Shown here one piece after another: positions 48,086 to 57,568 of a DNA stretch of 64,000 nucleotides (its first letter is position 1; the number at the start of each line of letters is the position of its first letter). Source of the stretch: Homarus americanus (Eukaryota > Arthropoda > Malacostraca > Decapoda > Nephropidae); the NCBI RefSeq assembly GCF_018991925.1, contig NW_024744357.1:2194161-2258160 (forward strand). Reading direction: 5' to 3'. A program made the translations under genes and the position numbers. The notes below the pieces were generated by a model. It saw only the letters and a program-made list of their open reading frames with translations. It ran no database searches and was not told the DNA's origin.

Positions 48086-48356
48086 AGGGGCGGACCCAGG
48101 GAGGTCTTGGGGTCCGGATCCCCCCTTTTCATCAGAAAATTTCAATAACTTTTCTTTAATGCAGTAGTGTACTCAGGCATTTTTGTATAGTAAAAAAAAT
48201 ATTATTGACCTCAGAATATCTTAATATCAAGTGCACATGGCCTCAAAATGCCCATGATATTGATCAGATTTAAAAAAAAAATCTGTACTCGCTGTACTCG
48301 CCATGTTCCCCCTCAACTTCTTGGACGCCCCCTTTTGATATTCCTGGATCCACTGT
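48086..48356. mobile_element. Possible hAT-like MITE
   Basis: Starts CAGGGGCGGACCCAGG and ends CCTGGATCCACTGTG, imperfect inverses. About 270 bp with no ORF. A convincing target duplication is not seen. Confidence 0.4.
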
Positions 48357-49309
48357 GCTCTTCCTTCTCTCTCTTATCCTAGCCTCCCTCCTTCCCTCCC
48401 CCTACCCCTACACATAACCTGTCTCATACTTTCACCCTCCTACCTACCCACTATCCTTCACCTTCACTCTCTCTCTTATCCTTGATTTATCCCGTTACTT
48501 CTGACTCTAACTCAATGGGTCTACTTTCTCCTCTTCTCCCTTCCCTATCTTTACTTTTTCTCACTTTCTATCGCTATTTCATTCTACCTCGTCTGAGTTT
48601 TTCATTATCTTTCGTTCTGGGTAACTTTAATAATTCTTCTTCCTCTGTTTACTATCCTATCTCTCTCAGTGTTTCTTTATACCTATGTTCCTTCTACCTA
48701 TTCTTTTCCTCACTTCTTTATCTTTCCTCCATCTCAGTGTTGCATTTTACTTCCTATTTCGCGCTTCCCTCCTCTTCCTCCTCACCTCTGGAGCGTTAAG
48801 GAGGGAACAGCGCCTTGACCCGCGACCCTTGCGCCTGTTGGGTCATCCTCCCCCCCTCTATTGTGTGGCAACAACACCTGCACACGTCTAACCTCCCTCC
48901 TCCCCTCCCCTCCCCTCACCAGGCACGTTCCTCAAGCTGCGACACTGGCAATTTTAAGATATTGGAACGTTGGATACGATCTCACAGCACCAGTTAAGAG
49001 GGAAAGTTAATGTAAGAGTCTTTGAACATCCATCTTTGTGACGCAGCTTCAGTGAGTCAGTTAGATACGTTACCTTTCCTTCCCTCCTCTGCCAAGGTCC
49101 TCATGTGAGAAGGTCGACTCGTGTACTGTTCTTTCCCGTATTGTTTAACTATTAACTGTTTTTACGGTGTGAGTTTACGACACATTAATACCACCACAGA
49201 CCTCTTCACACCTCGTACACAACACATGGTGTAAACCCACTTAATGTTAGAACCCTGGATAGTTAACACACGTTGTGCAGCACACTGGCTCACTCACTGT
49301 TCCCTCTCT

Positions 49310-49430
49310 GTACACCTTGGTACTCATTCTCAGCTGGGAGGACTTGGGATGACCCAGGCGCGAACCAGTGACTCTTAGAGTAGAAAAATGCTATATCTAC
49401 TCGGCTTCCGCACCCCACCCCCCTACTGCA
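49310..49430 (-). mobile_element. tRNA-derived SINE (family 2, copy 2)
   Basis: Minus strand carries GAAGCCGAGTAGATATAGCA and CTGGTTCGCGCCTGGGTCAT, then CCCAGCTGAGAATGAGTACC, matching the order at 21140-21258. Confidence 0.6.
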
Positions 49431-49664
49431 CTGACTCACTTCACTCTAAACGACTGGTGAACCATGTCCTTGTGCAGACACTGAAGTTCTCGGAGTGACC
49501 GCCAGAGTAGGGTCAATGCTCACCCCCTTCCATTTGCCGAGACAGTAAAGAGCCAAGGTTGAAGAACACCAACTAAGGGCATGAGAAAACATGTGTGAAT
49601 TGCCTCCAGACATCTTACTGGGTGTTAGTGGAGATCAGTGCTCAACTCTTTTTTTCTTCCTTTT

Positions 49665-49740
49665 TTTTTATTACGGGCAAGAGCCTACCCGGGCACAGGT
49701 CATTTTATGACCCACATCAAGGCCTGGGGAGCGAAAATGT
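49665..49740 (-). mobile_element. LINE-A 3' tail only
   Basis: Inverse of the LINE-A tail: TTACGGGCAAGAGCCTACCC...GGCACAGGTCATTTTATGAC...CCTGGGGAGCG, followed by AAT-rich repeat. An extreme 5' truncation. Confidence 0.75.
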
Positions 49741-50852
49741 AATAATAATAATAAAAATAATAAAACGTAATATAAATAATAATAATAATAATAGTAAAAA
49801 TATAGAGCCATAAATAAATAAAAAAAATTAAAAAATATCAATATGTTGTGTTGTTAAAGTAAGAGGAACAATTATTGAGACCCTGCAATTGTGTGTAAAT
49901 GAGGCAGAAAGTCAGATCAGCAACCTGGGACTTGGTCACAAATTTTTTGGTGTCATATGTCAGCAGGGTCTACCATTAGACAACACATTATGCTTCCAAT
50001 ATCTTCCCAGGCGGTAGTACCTCCCTGTTTTGAAGCTTATTTCAACAGTAGAAATAAAATCATTTCTTAAAAGAGAGTCAGAGATCTCCAGAAAGGGAAG
50101 GACAGGAGCTAAACTTATGCTGCTCTTAAATCTTGATCTGTGTACTGTATCATGTTGGGGAATTTGTGAGGAGGACCAGCGTGCCTTTACTACCGCCGCT
50201 CGGGTCGGATATAAAAAAGGTGTTGCCTAGTGTGACCCTACCGAATACAGCACGTTTTTCCGGGAACTCCAGCCTCCTGAAGTAACAGTGAACCCTTAGC
50301 TAGGAGGTGGCTCTCACAGGACCTCGGGGGAACCAGTTAGTCACTTCAAGAAGATTCTGAGCTCCGGTGTCAGTAAATACTAAGAAGCCAAGATTTTGAT
50401 AAGTCACAGTGTACCGGGAAGTACACATTACTGTACCGTTCTCACTACTGGGAAGTACACATAAATGTACCGCTCTCACTATTGGGAAGTACACATTACT
50501 GTACCCCATTCTCACTACAACACCGTGAAATAAATAAATACTGAGCAAGAAAATTTAACTAGTTGAGATATAATTTCATACACTGTACTGTGGTGTACTG
50601 TACTGTACATCTAGTAATGATACCGTATTGGTATTTTCAATTTCTCTTCAGTAAAGTTTGGGAGGACAGGCAGCTCGGCAATAATTTAATGACTGAACTT
50701 TCTCAAGACAAACTGTTTTATCTCTTTCCCAAACACCAAGACGAGTACAGTGTAGTTATCCTCACCTCCTCTCCTTTACAGATACTCCATGGAATTAATT
50801 GTCACATAAAGCTGTTAACGTATGGGTGCCTTAGTTAGGTGTGTGTTATAGT

Positions 50853-50999
50853 CAGGAGCGGCGTGGCAGTGTCAGGCGGTAAAGTCCACATGTGACCGTG
50901 TGTGACGTCACTTCCGGGCGCGCGCGCGCACTCCAGCAGCGGGAGCAACACGGGTCACGTGGTTGGACTTGACCGCCTGACACTGCCACGCCGCTCCTG
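50853..50999. repeat. Long inverted repeat next to the gene 1 start
   Basis: The arm 50853-50880 (CAGGAGCGGCGTGGCAGTGT then CAGGCGGT) is the exact inverse of 50972-50999. After one mismatch, 7 more bases pair (50882-50888 with 50964-50970). The 75-base loop contains TGACGTCA, ACTTCCGG, a CG alternating run and CACGTG. A competing 11-bp inverted pair (50959-50969 with 51010-51020) overlaps the right arm. Confidence 0.95.
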
Positions 51000-51043
51000 C
51001 AGGTGGTAGAGTCCAACCACTGAGTGTTGCGTCTCGTTGCAGG

Positions 51044-52261
51044 ATGCGAGCCGTGCTGGTGACGACGCTGGTGGTGATGGTGGTCTGCCTGGCTCCGGCG
51101 GCTGCACAGCTCAACAACCTCTTCAATGACTGGCTGGGAGGCAGCTACCTGCCCCCCGATATCGACGCCGAAGGCGGATCTACCTGCGAGAATGTCATCC
51201 AAACCACCACGATATACGGCGTACAGACAGAGCAGGTGTTACAGCCCTTCACCGTGGACCGCACACAGACTGCAGTGGCGCAGGCTGTGGTGACGGAGGT
51301 GCAGGCCATCACCACCACCATGGTGCAGACCGAGACCCGCCAGGTGCAGGTCCCAGTTACCCGTACCTATGAGCAGGTCGCTCAGGCTGTACAGACCCGC
51401 ATCGCAGAGGTGCCCGTCCAGCCTGAGCCTGTGGTGGAGGAGGTGACCCAGACCCAGGTGGTGGCCACCACACAGTACAACGAAGAAGTGGAGACCAGCG
51501 TCACTGACGTGGTGCAGCCCGTGCAGGTCACCACTACGCTGGTTGAAACAGCCGTTACTACCGCCGTCCAGACACAGGTACAGACGGAGGTACAGGAGGA
51601 GACAGCTGTGGTGACGCCCAAACCCGTGGTGACCACAGCCACGCAGACAACCCAAGAGGAGCAGACTGAGATAGCTCAGTTGCCCGATGTTACCTCTGTG
51701 GTAGAGAGTATTGTGGTCCAGACACAAGAGACTGTAAGATATGTCACACCTGCCCCGGTGGTCAACACTCAGGTGGTCACGGAGACCGAGGTGGACACTC
51801 AGGTGCAGCAGGTGGTGGAGACCCAGCAGGTGGTCTCCACCGTGGAGAACACCAGGACTGAGGTCGTCCAGATCACAGACAACAGCATTGACTACATCAC
51901 TTCAACTGTTGTTGTTGATGATGTTGTTGTGCAGACCAGCACACAGGTCGTCGACCGTCAAGATATCCAAACTCAGTTGGTGGAGGAGGTGATCACCACC
52001 ACACAGGTTGTGGATGAAGTTGACCAACGGCTGGTGACGATCACGGCCTACGAGCAGGTCACAGACTACCAGACGGTTACTGGCGCAGTTGACGTACAGG
52101 AGGTGGTTACTACACAAGTTCAGGATCAAGTACAGGTCGTTACCCAGACGTATGACAACGTCATTCAGCAGACCATCAGCCAGGTCGTCACTGCTCCTTG
52201 TACACAAACTATGATGGGTTATGACTACAAACGACCTGCCCGTCCCTTCAACTTCGGCTAG
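51044..52261 (+). CDS. Secreted Val/Thr/Gln-rich protein (gene 1)
   Basis: A 405-residue protein in one coding exon. The start is chosen because a splice acceptor (GTTGCAG at 51036-51042) lies one base before the ATG and the protein opens with a signal peptide (residues 1-21, cleavage after PAAA). Then follow a short spacer, YLPP (35-38), Cys48, a body dominated by alternating Val/Thr/Gln (typical pieces VVTEVQAITTTMVQTETRQV and TQVVDRQDIQTQLVEEVITT), Cys386, and the tail GYDYKRPARPFNFG (392-405). There are no membrane segments after the signal and few aromatic residues in the body. The alternating pattern predicts beta strands, and Thr abundance would allow O-glycosylation. Its paralogue follows 0.5 kb downstream. 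I do not recognise a named family; structural or cuticle/matrix function is inference. The minus-strand frames over it are shadows. Confidence 0.93.
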   Translation: MRAVLVTTLVVMVVCLAPAAAQLNNLFNDWLGGSYLPPDIDAEGGSTCENVIQTTTIYGVQTEQVLQPFTVDRTQTAVAQAVVTEVQAITTTMVQTETRQVQVPVTRTYEQVAQAVQTRIAEVPVQPEPVVEEVTQTQVVATTQYNEEVETSVTDVVQPVQVTTTLVETAVTTAVQTQVQTEVQEETAVVTPKPVVTTATQTTQEEQTEIAQLPDVTSVVESIVVQTQETVRYVTPAPVVNTQVVTETEVDTQVQQVVETQQVVSTVENTRTEVVQITDNSIDYITSTVVVDDVVVQTSTQVVDRQDIQTQLVEEVITTTQVVDEVDQRLVTITAYEQVTDYQTVTGAVDVQEVVTTQVQDQVQVVTQTYDNVIQQTISQVVTAPCTQTMMGYDYKRPARPFNFG

Positions 52262-52588
52262 GTCTCACCTGACGCCTTCCTCCCGCCCACCACACCCACA
52301 CAGTCGTCCAGGTTGTTGCTGTTCACCAGAGACAACACCCAACCTGCCCCACGTGATCACTGGCTAAAATCCTCTTACACTACAGGCCAGGTTGTCCTGC
52401 TTCCTTCCACAAGTGCCATTGCCGCTACAGGCTAGCGGAGTCTATTTATGCACACAGTTTACCCTAAACCAGGAATCTCTGGACATAATCACCAGTTAAC
52501 GTGCTGGCCTCCTCCCACTCGCTCCCGTTTATGTGTAGTCGTACTGCATCTTTTCTGTTGATGTGTCTAATTTTTGTATTATATCACT

Positions 52589-52594
52589 ATTAAA
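52589..52594 (+). terminator. Putative polyadenylation signal of gene 1
   Basis: ATTAAA, the common variant signal, about 330 bases after the stop codon, followed by T-rich DNA. Confidence 0.5.
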
Positions 52595-52631
52595 CTTTCT
52601 ATATATGTAATTCTTTAGTTTCACCTAAAAG

Positions 52632-52767
52632 CACCTTTTACAGACTATTTTAAATGTGCAAGGTAAGTTGTTTCAATTTTTGTCTTGTTAACAATGGAGA
52701 TAAAGTTTAACTAAAATGTAGTACAAGATATGCCACTGACACTTGTCTTAACCTCTTCCACGGGCAG
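52632..52767 (+). other. Putative leader exon and short intron of gene 2
   Basis: A near-perfect donor AAG/GTAAGT (GT at 52663-52664) lies 105 bases before the acceptor GGGCAG (AG at 52766-52767) that precedes the gene 2 ATG. A TATATAT stretch at 52600-52606 is about 30 bases before a possible start. TTTTACAG at 52636-52643 could instead make 52644-52662 an internal exon of 19 nt joined to an upstream leader. Either model is inference. Confidence 0.4.
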
Positions 52768-52768
52768 G

Positions 52769-54010
52769 ATGGGTCAGGGTGCCGTGTTGTTTACCCTGCT
52801 GGTGGTGTTGGCAGGATCCCGGGCTGCTAAGTTAGGCTTCCTCGAGCCATCCTTCCCTCCCACGGCAGACACGCGGTTCAATGAAGTCTTCGGCTCCTAC
52901 TTGCCACCTATCCCCGATAACCCACTTCCTGGCTCCACCTGTGCCACCACCATCATCACAGAGACCAGCGGTCAGGTGCAGACCGTGGTGGTCCCCACCA
53001 CCATCTACAACGATGTAGTAGTGACAAAAACAGACCTCTCTACGACCGTGGTTGTTCAAGACGAAACCATCATCAACACTGAAACTGTAGTGAACACAAT
53101 TACAAACACAGAGTACGTCACCAACACCCGCACAGAGACACAAACCATCACAGAGACCTCCACCGTCACACTCCCAGCTCAAACCATCTACAACACCGTC
53201 ACAGAGAGCCGCTTTTCCACCGTCGTTGTGGACACTACACGTGTCGAGGTGGTGACCAACATCGTGCCCAGCACTGTGGTGGAGACTGAAGTCTCTACCG
53301 AAATCATCGCCACGACCCTCACGAGGATCGACACACAATACATCACCAACACAGTCACCAATACGCTGCCTGCCCAGACCGTGGTGGAGACGGAGTTCGT
53401 CACCAACACCAACGTGGTGACTCAGACACTGCCGGGAGAGACCATCTACAACACCAACACTGTCGTCTCCACCTTTATCAATGAAATAGTGTCCACCTTG
53501 CCAGCTGTAACCTCTCAGGTGGTGTCCACACAGGTGGTGCCTGTAGTGACCACCATCATTAACACTCAGGTGGTCACCGACACCCAGACCCAGACTGTAG
53601 AGCGCACACAATATGTGACAGAGACACAGACGCAGGTGGACACCCAGGTGGTCCCCACCACTGTGGTCAACATTGAGACACAGGTGGTGACGGAGGTGGT
53701 GGACAATGTGATCACCTCAGTTGTCACTGTGCCCACCGTCATCACCCAGACCGCCGTGTCCACCCGGGTGTCTGTGGTGGAGGAGACTGTAGCCGTGACG
53801 GAGACTCAGAGGGTCAACCAGGTGGTCACAGTGCCAGGAGGTGTCACCACCATCTACCGTACACAGGTGGTGGCCAACCCCCTCGTCTCCACTGCCTACA
53901 TCACTAACGATGTAGTAAACACACTCACCATCACCCAGACGGTGCCAGGCTCCTGTGGCACCAACACAGGTTATGACTACAGGCAGCCCAACGTTCCCTT
54001 CAACTTCTAG
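52769..54010 (+). CDS. Secreted Val/Thr-rich protein (gene 2), paralogue of gene 1
   Basis: A 413-residue protein. I start at MGQGAVLFTLLVVLAGSRA rather than 13 codons upstream, because the acceptor CAG lies one base before this ATG and the signal peptide (1-19) begins here. Order: signal, Pro-rich spacer, YLPP (44-47), Cys58, a Val/Thr/Asn-rich body with recurring LPAQTIYNTVT / LPAQTVVETEFVTNTNVVTQ / LPGETIYNTNTVV pieces, Cys396, and GYDYRQPNVPFNF (401-413). The two mature cysteines are 338 residues apart, exactly as in gene 1. Ungapped alignment from the first Cys matches VQT at offset 12-14, but body identity is low. A tandem duplicate with the same exon border. Function as for gene 1: an extracellular structural protein by inference. 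Confidence 0.93.
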   Translation: MGQGAVLFTLLVVLAGSRAAKLGFLEPSFPPTADTRFNEVFGSYLPPIPDNPLPGSTCATTIITETSGQVQTVVVPTTIYNDVVVTKTDLSTTVVVQDETIINTETVVNTITNTEYVTNTRTETQTITETSTVTLPAQTIYNTVTESRFSTVVVDTTRVEVVTNIVPSTVVETEVSTEIIATTLTRIDTQYITNTVTNTLPAQTVVETEFVTNTNVVTQTLPGETIYNTNTVVSTFINEIVSTLPAVTSQVVSTQVVPVVTTIINTQVVTDTQTQTVERTQYVTETQTQVDTQVVPTTVVNIETQVVTEVVDNVITSVVTVPTVITQTAVSTRVSVVEETVAVTETQRVNQVVTVPGGVTTIYRTQVVANPLVSTAYITNDVVNTLTITQTVPGSCGTNTGYDYRQPNVPFNF

Positions 54011-54311
54011 AATCTAGATAAACATTGCTCGTCATTCGTCCAAAAGTGAGCTGCCGTCGGGCTCCTCAGTGTTTAGTAAACTGTCCAGTAAATGAGCATA
54101 ACTGTGATTGGTGTCGGGTTATCTGTCTATCTACGAGGCTGGGTCCTCTTCTGGTACACATAATATTACAATAGTTTTTAAATCTCTACCATGTGCCATT
54201 CATTCTCACTATTTATAGCGGACATTCCCTGCACACCGTCCCACGAAAGCACAAAACGATTATGCTGCCTGTTGTGTATATATAATCAAGCAAGCATACT
54301 TGTAACTTTTA

Positions 54312-54317
54312 AATAAA
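54312..54317 (+). terminator. Putative polyadenylation signal of gene 2
   Basis: AATAAA about 300 bases after the stop codon, followed by a GT/T-rich stretch (TTATTTGTAAAAGTGC). Confidence 0.6.
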
Positions 54318-54335
54318 CCTTATTTGTAAAAGTGC

Positions 54336-55200
54336 TTTAGTCTAATTTCCTCTGTACATCAGCCACTGGCGTGTTATAATGGGAGGAAGAGCAACACAGC
54401 GTTAGTATCAGATCTTCATTAACAAGTAGATTACCTCAGCCTTTGGAGAATGCGACAAATTATATAAAGACTAAACCAATTATAGCCTACCAAATGTCAT
54501 ACAGTACTAACTAAAGCTGGTTGTTCGTAACCAGAGTTCTCTAATACAGCAACAGTTGTACAATCTTCCAGACTATCATTTAGAAGTGCCCATAAAATGT
54601 GATCTTCCATATTTATGTATTGCAATTTCAGATTACAGTACGGTAGTCAAATGCAGCAATTTAATAAATTTCTTGTTAACTTCATCTTAATCTCATACAA
54701 AAATTGAAGATGGGCACAATATCAACACTTAAATATTATTGAGATTTCTAAATAAGTTTTAATGTTAGAATCAATGTTCAAATGACTAAATTTTCTAAAT
54801 ACTGTATGTGAGTAAAACAATATTAGGCAGTCAAGAAAATAACTTCTAAACAAAAGTTTGACCTCAACAACTTCTAATCCATAGTCTTAGTCTTAAATAA
54901 AAATCATTTCCAGAATAACAGAAAATCACCATCGAAAAATTACAAGTAACCAGCAATTACAGTTGCAAACCGAAATAAAAATTTCCAGCATCATCAACAT
55001 GGTTGTATGGTCATTTTCAAGGTTGTGGGTGTTAGTCGCGGGTACATGAAGGCAGCTCCCCATGTAGCCCGTCTATTACAACTCTCCAGTCAGGCTCTTA
55101 ACTCTGAGGTCATTTCTTACAATGTTTCCCCCATGTCATTCTTGGCCTACGCCTAGTTTTCCTCCCCTCTACATTCAAACTCACACATCTCTTGACCCAA
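54336..55200. other. Anonymous intergenic DNA
   Basis: AT-rich, no ORF, repeat or element recognised. Confidence 0.55.
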
Positions 55201-55815
55201 CTGATCTCCTCCATCCTCACATGCCTAGACCATCTCAGTGTGCCTCCACGCAAAACCTCGCCAACACTCTACTGTACTGTACTGGAGTACTGTCACCCTA
55301 TCTGGTCCCCAAGATATGCTAGGGACTGTCAGTTGAAAATGTTCAAAAGAGGGCCACCAGACTGGTGCCTGCACTTCGGCACCTCAGCTACCCTAAGAGA
55401 TTGGAGTGCTTGAACTAGCCTAGCTTATACTACAGACGGGCAAGGGGTGACCTAATTGAGGTGTACAAGCATCTCAAGGGGCACTACTCAGTCGAGTGTC
55501 CTTACTTGGAGCTGGCGGACGCTCACCCCACAAGGGGTCACAGCTCAAGATTGAAGAAGCCGCAAGTCCAGAAAACTGTGAGGGCAAACTTTTTCGGAGT
55601 GAGGGTTGTAAACTCTTGGAACAATCTACCAGAAAGTGTTGTGACGGCACCGAGTGTGAGCTCTATCAAGACAAGACTTGACCAACACTGGAGCGGGTTC
55701 AGGTACATTCAGGAGCCGGTGCATGCCCAGTACTTGCCAACTGTGCATAACAGAGACATGACCGATTGCCCAAGCGGCTAACGAGCTTATTAGTGGTGAA
55801 GAGGATAAAAGTAAA
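55201..55815 (+). mobile_element. LINE-C copy: RT C-terminus and 3' end
   Basis: Plus frames give YCTVLEYCHPIWSPRYARDC, a frameshift, an ARGDLIEVYKHL-type segment, then an open frame (55461-55781) with GHSSRLKKPQVQKTVRANFF, GVRVVNSWNNLPESVVTAPS and TRLDQHW. RANFF...R(V)VNSWN.LP..VV is the standard C-terminal block of CR1/L2-like polymerases. The 3' end GACCGATTGCCCAAGCGGCT is shared with 16630-16660 and, shortened, with 58852. Confidence 0.88.
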
Positions 55816-56394
55816 ACGTAAATGTAAAGTGTATGGCCAGACATATGGCCACACACTTGAACACTACGTCCTTGACTGTGTGGAGATAGAACCTTTTAGG
55901 ACAGGTCCAAGCACACTGTGTGTGAAATGGCTCAACACTTTATCGCTAATGGCAAGATAGCTGACATATTAAGATTGTATCCACTTTTTGCACTCGGTAG
56001 CTATATTATTTCCCATGTATAGAACCACACACACACAATGGGCTTGAATACCTCTCACACAAATGTCAACAAGAAAGTACGGCCAGACAGTGCCTCACAC
56101 TGCTGTACTCACGCTGTTGTGAATAAGTTACCCTCTTTGTACAGAGCTAAACAAAAAAATTATTTGAAATGCTCTGTAACATTAAATACTATAATATCCT
56201 GACCACTGGGGTTAGTATTTTTTATACATACCCTTTGTGACCTCTACTCTATAATCCTTTTATGCTACTGCTCACAGGATGAATATGGGATGCACAATAA
56301 ACTAGCCACTGTAAGCTACAAAATTAAAAAAATTAAAATATATATGAATTGTGTATTCACTTTTTTTTTTTTTTTTACAAGAATTATTGAGTTG
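55816..56394. other. Anonymous DNA
   Basis: No gene or repeat recognised apart from a short CA run and poly-T. Confidence 0.5.
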
Positions 56395-56770
56395 CTGTGA
56401 ACACCTTTCTTACAGACAGCACATGGCCATTATCTACTTTCCACCGCGGGTCTCACCCGCACCACTAATTAATACTTTTCTTTTCGGGACACATACTCTA
56501 AAGCCCTTTTGACTCTATTCCACCCTTCATGTCTTAAATTTGTACTATGTGCTATCAGCACTAAATCGTCTGCATGTAACAACTCCAGGGCAGATCAGAC
56601 CTAAAATCCCGTGACAACGCCTCCAGCAGCATGATAAACAGAATGGGGCTCAAGACAAGCCCTTGAAGATGAACCCCAACTTTTGCCTCAAATCTCTCTT
56701 TCCTCACAGCATACCGAAGGGGGATGGTGACAGGGCGGTAATTGTGCAGATCACAGCAACCAAAGAAATC
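56395..56770 (-). mobile_element. LINE-E reverse-transcriptase palm fragment
   Basis: Minus-strand reading gives NYRPVTIPLRYAVRKERFEA, then HLQGLVLSPILFIMLLEALS (the GxxQGxxLSP block), then, after a small frame change, ELLHADDLVLIAHS with an intact HADD catalytic box at 56566-56577. This is a different LINE from A-D. Only the palm survives. Confidence 0.75.
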
Positions 56771-57330
56771 CAGAAATTCACTTCACGCAATCGATAGAAC
56801 TATTTTTTCTATTATCAATTTCTTATATACACTTCCATCGCTACTTTATAATAACGAAATAATATAATTTTAAAAAGAATAAAATCAGAGCACCTGTCCC
56901 TGACCCGGAGTAAGGTAAGAAAGACTGCAACGGCTAGTTATATTATTGTGGAGGCTGACCACATGCCTCTGGGTTATTACCTAGCATATGGCCCAACCGG
57001 GGGCGAAGACCCCGGTTAGGTAAGGTTTAGTTTGGTTGTATTGTATAATCCACAAATCACTTGTTTTTTGGCTCTACCCCACCCAAAACCCCCAAACCAA
57101 AGATTTCCAACAAAAACGAAGGTCAGATTTGAATTATTCATATCCAAACCCACAATAATTTTTTTTTAAATTCCATGGTTGCTGTAATCTGCTAATAAAT
57201 TATTTTAAAAAATAGTAAAAATAATGAAATAAAAATATAGTAGCGTCACTAATTGAGCAGTAAGCTCATCATGAACTTCTAAAAGATATTAATTATCTCG
57301 TATTTCAACAATACCTCGGTATGTTTCACC
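56771..57330. other. Anonymous DNA
   Basis: AT-rich. GGTTAGGTAAGG-like sequence at about 57013 resembles the inner arms of the neighbouring fold-back element. Confidence 0.45.
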
Positions 57331-57568
57331 TTGCAAACGACCTGGAACCGAGATATTTAATGTGCGGGTGGGGGGGGGAGCCCCCCCTATTCGGAAGTTA
57401 GGTAAGGTTAGGTAGGTTTGGTTTTCTTTTTGGTTGGTCAGTTTGGATAACTTAATTAATTAGTTATACGTGGTTGATAGCAGCAACTAAACCTACCTAA
57501 CCTTATTTAAGTTCCTAACTCGACTCTCCCGGTGTATTAAATATATATCGGTTCCAGGTCGTTTGCGA
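57331..57568. mobile_element. Fold-back element with nested inverted arms
   Basis: Left arm 57331-57361 (TTGCAAACGACCTGGAACCG onwards) is the inverse of 57536-57568 (..CGGTTCCAGGTCGTTTGCGA). An inner pair, GGTTAGGTAGGTTTGG at about 57408-57424 and CTAAACCTACCTAACC near 57487-57502, also pairs. A G-run/C-run mini-hairpin sits at about 57368-57390. The right end shares GTCGTTTGCG..GGAAACG with 14415-14435. Confidence 0.75.

Larger units (their letters stand above)
45810..51042 (+). other. Putative first intron of gene 1
   Basis: Begins GTAGGT and ends GTCTCGTTGCAG. It contains TAG (about 46950-46974) and ACT (about 47447-47660) microsatellites, a possible MITE, CT-rich DNA (48340-48790), a SINE, a LINE-A tail, and a hairpin near its 3' end. 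A TATA-like TATAAAAAAGG at 50210-50220 and a CRE/ETS cluster near 50903 could be alternative promoters, in which case the intron is shorter or absent. Confidence 0.4.

Noticed and set aside
51239..53611. Minus-strand ORFs of up to 259 codons opposite genes 1 and 2
   Set aside because: They mirror the repetitive Val/Thr codons of the sense proteins and show His/Leu/Gly strings typical of antisense shadows.
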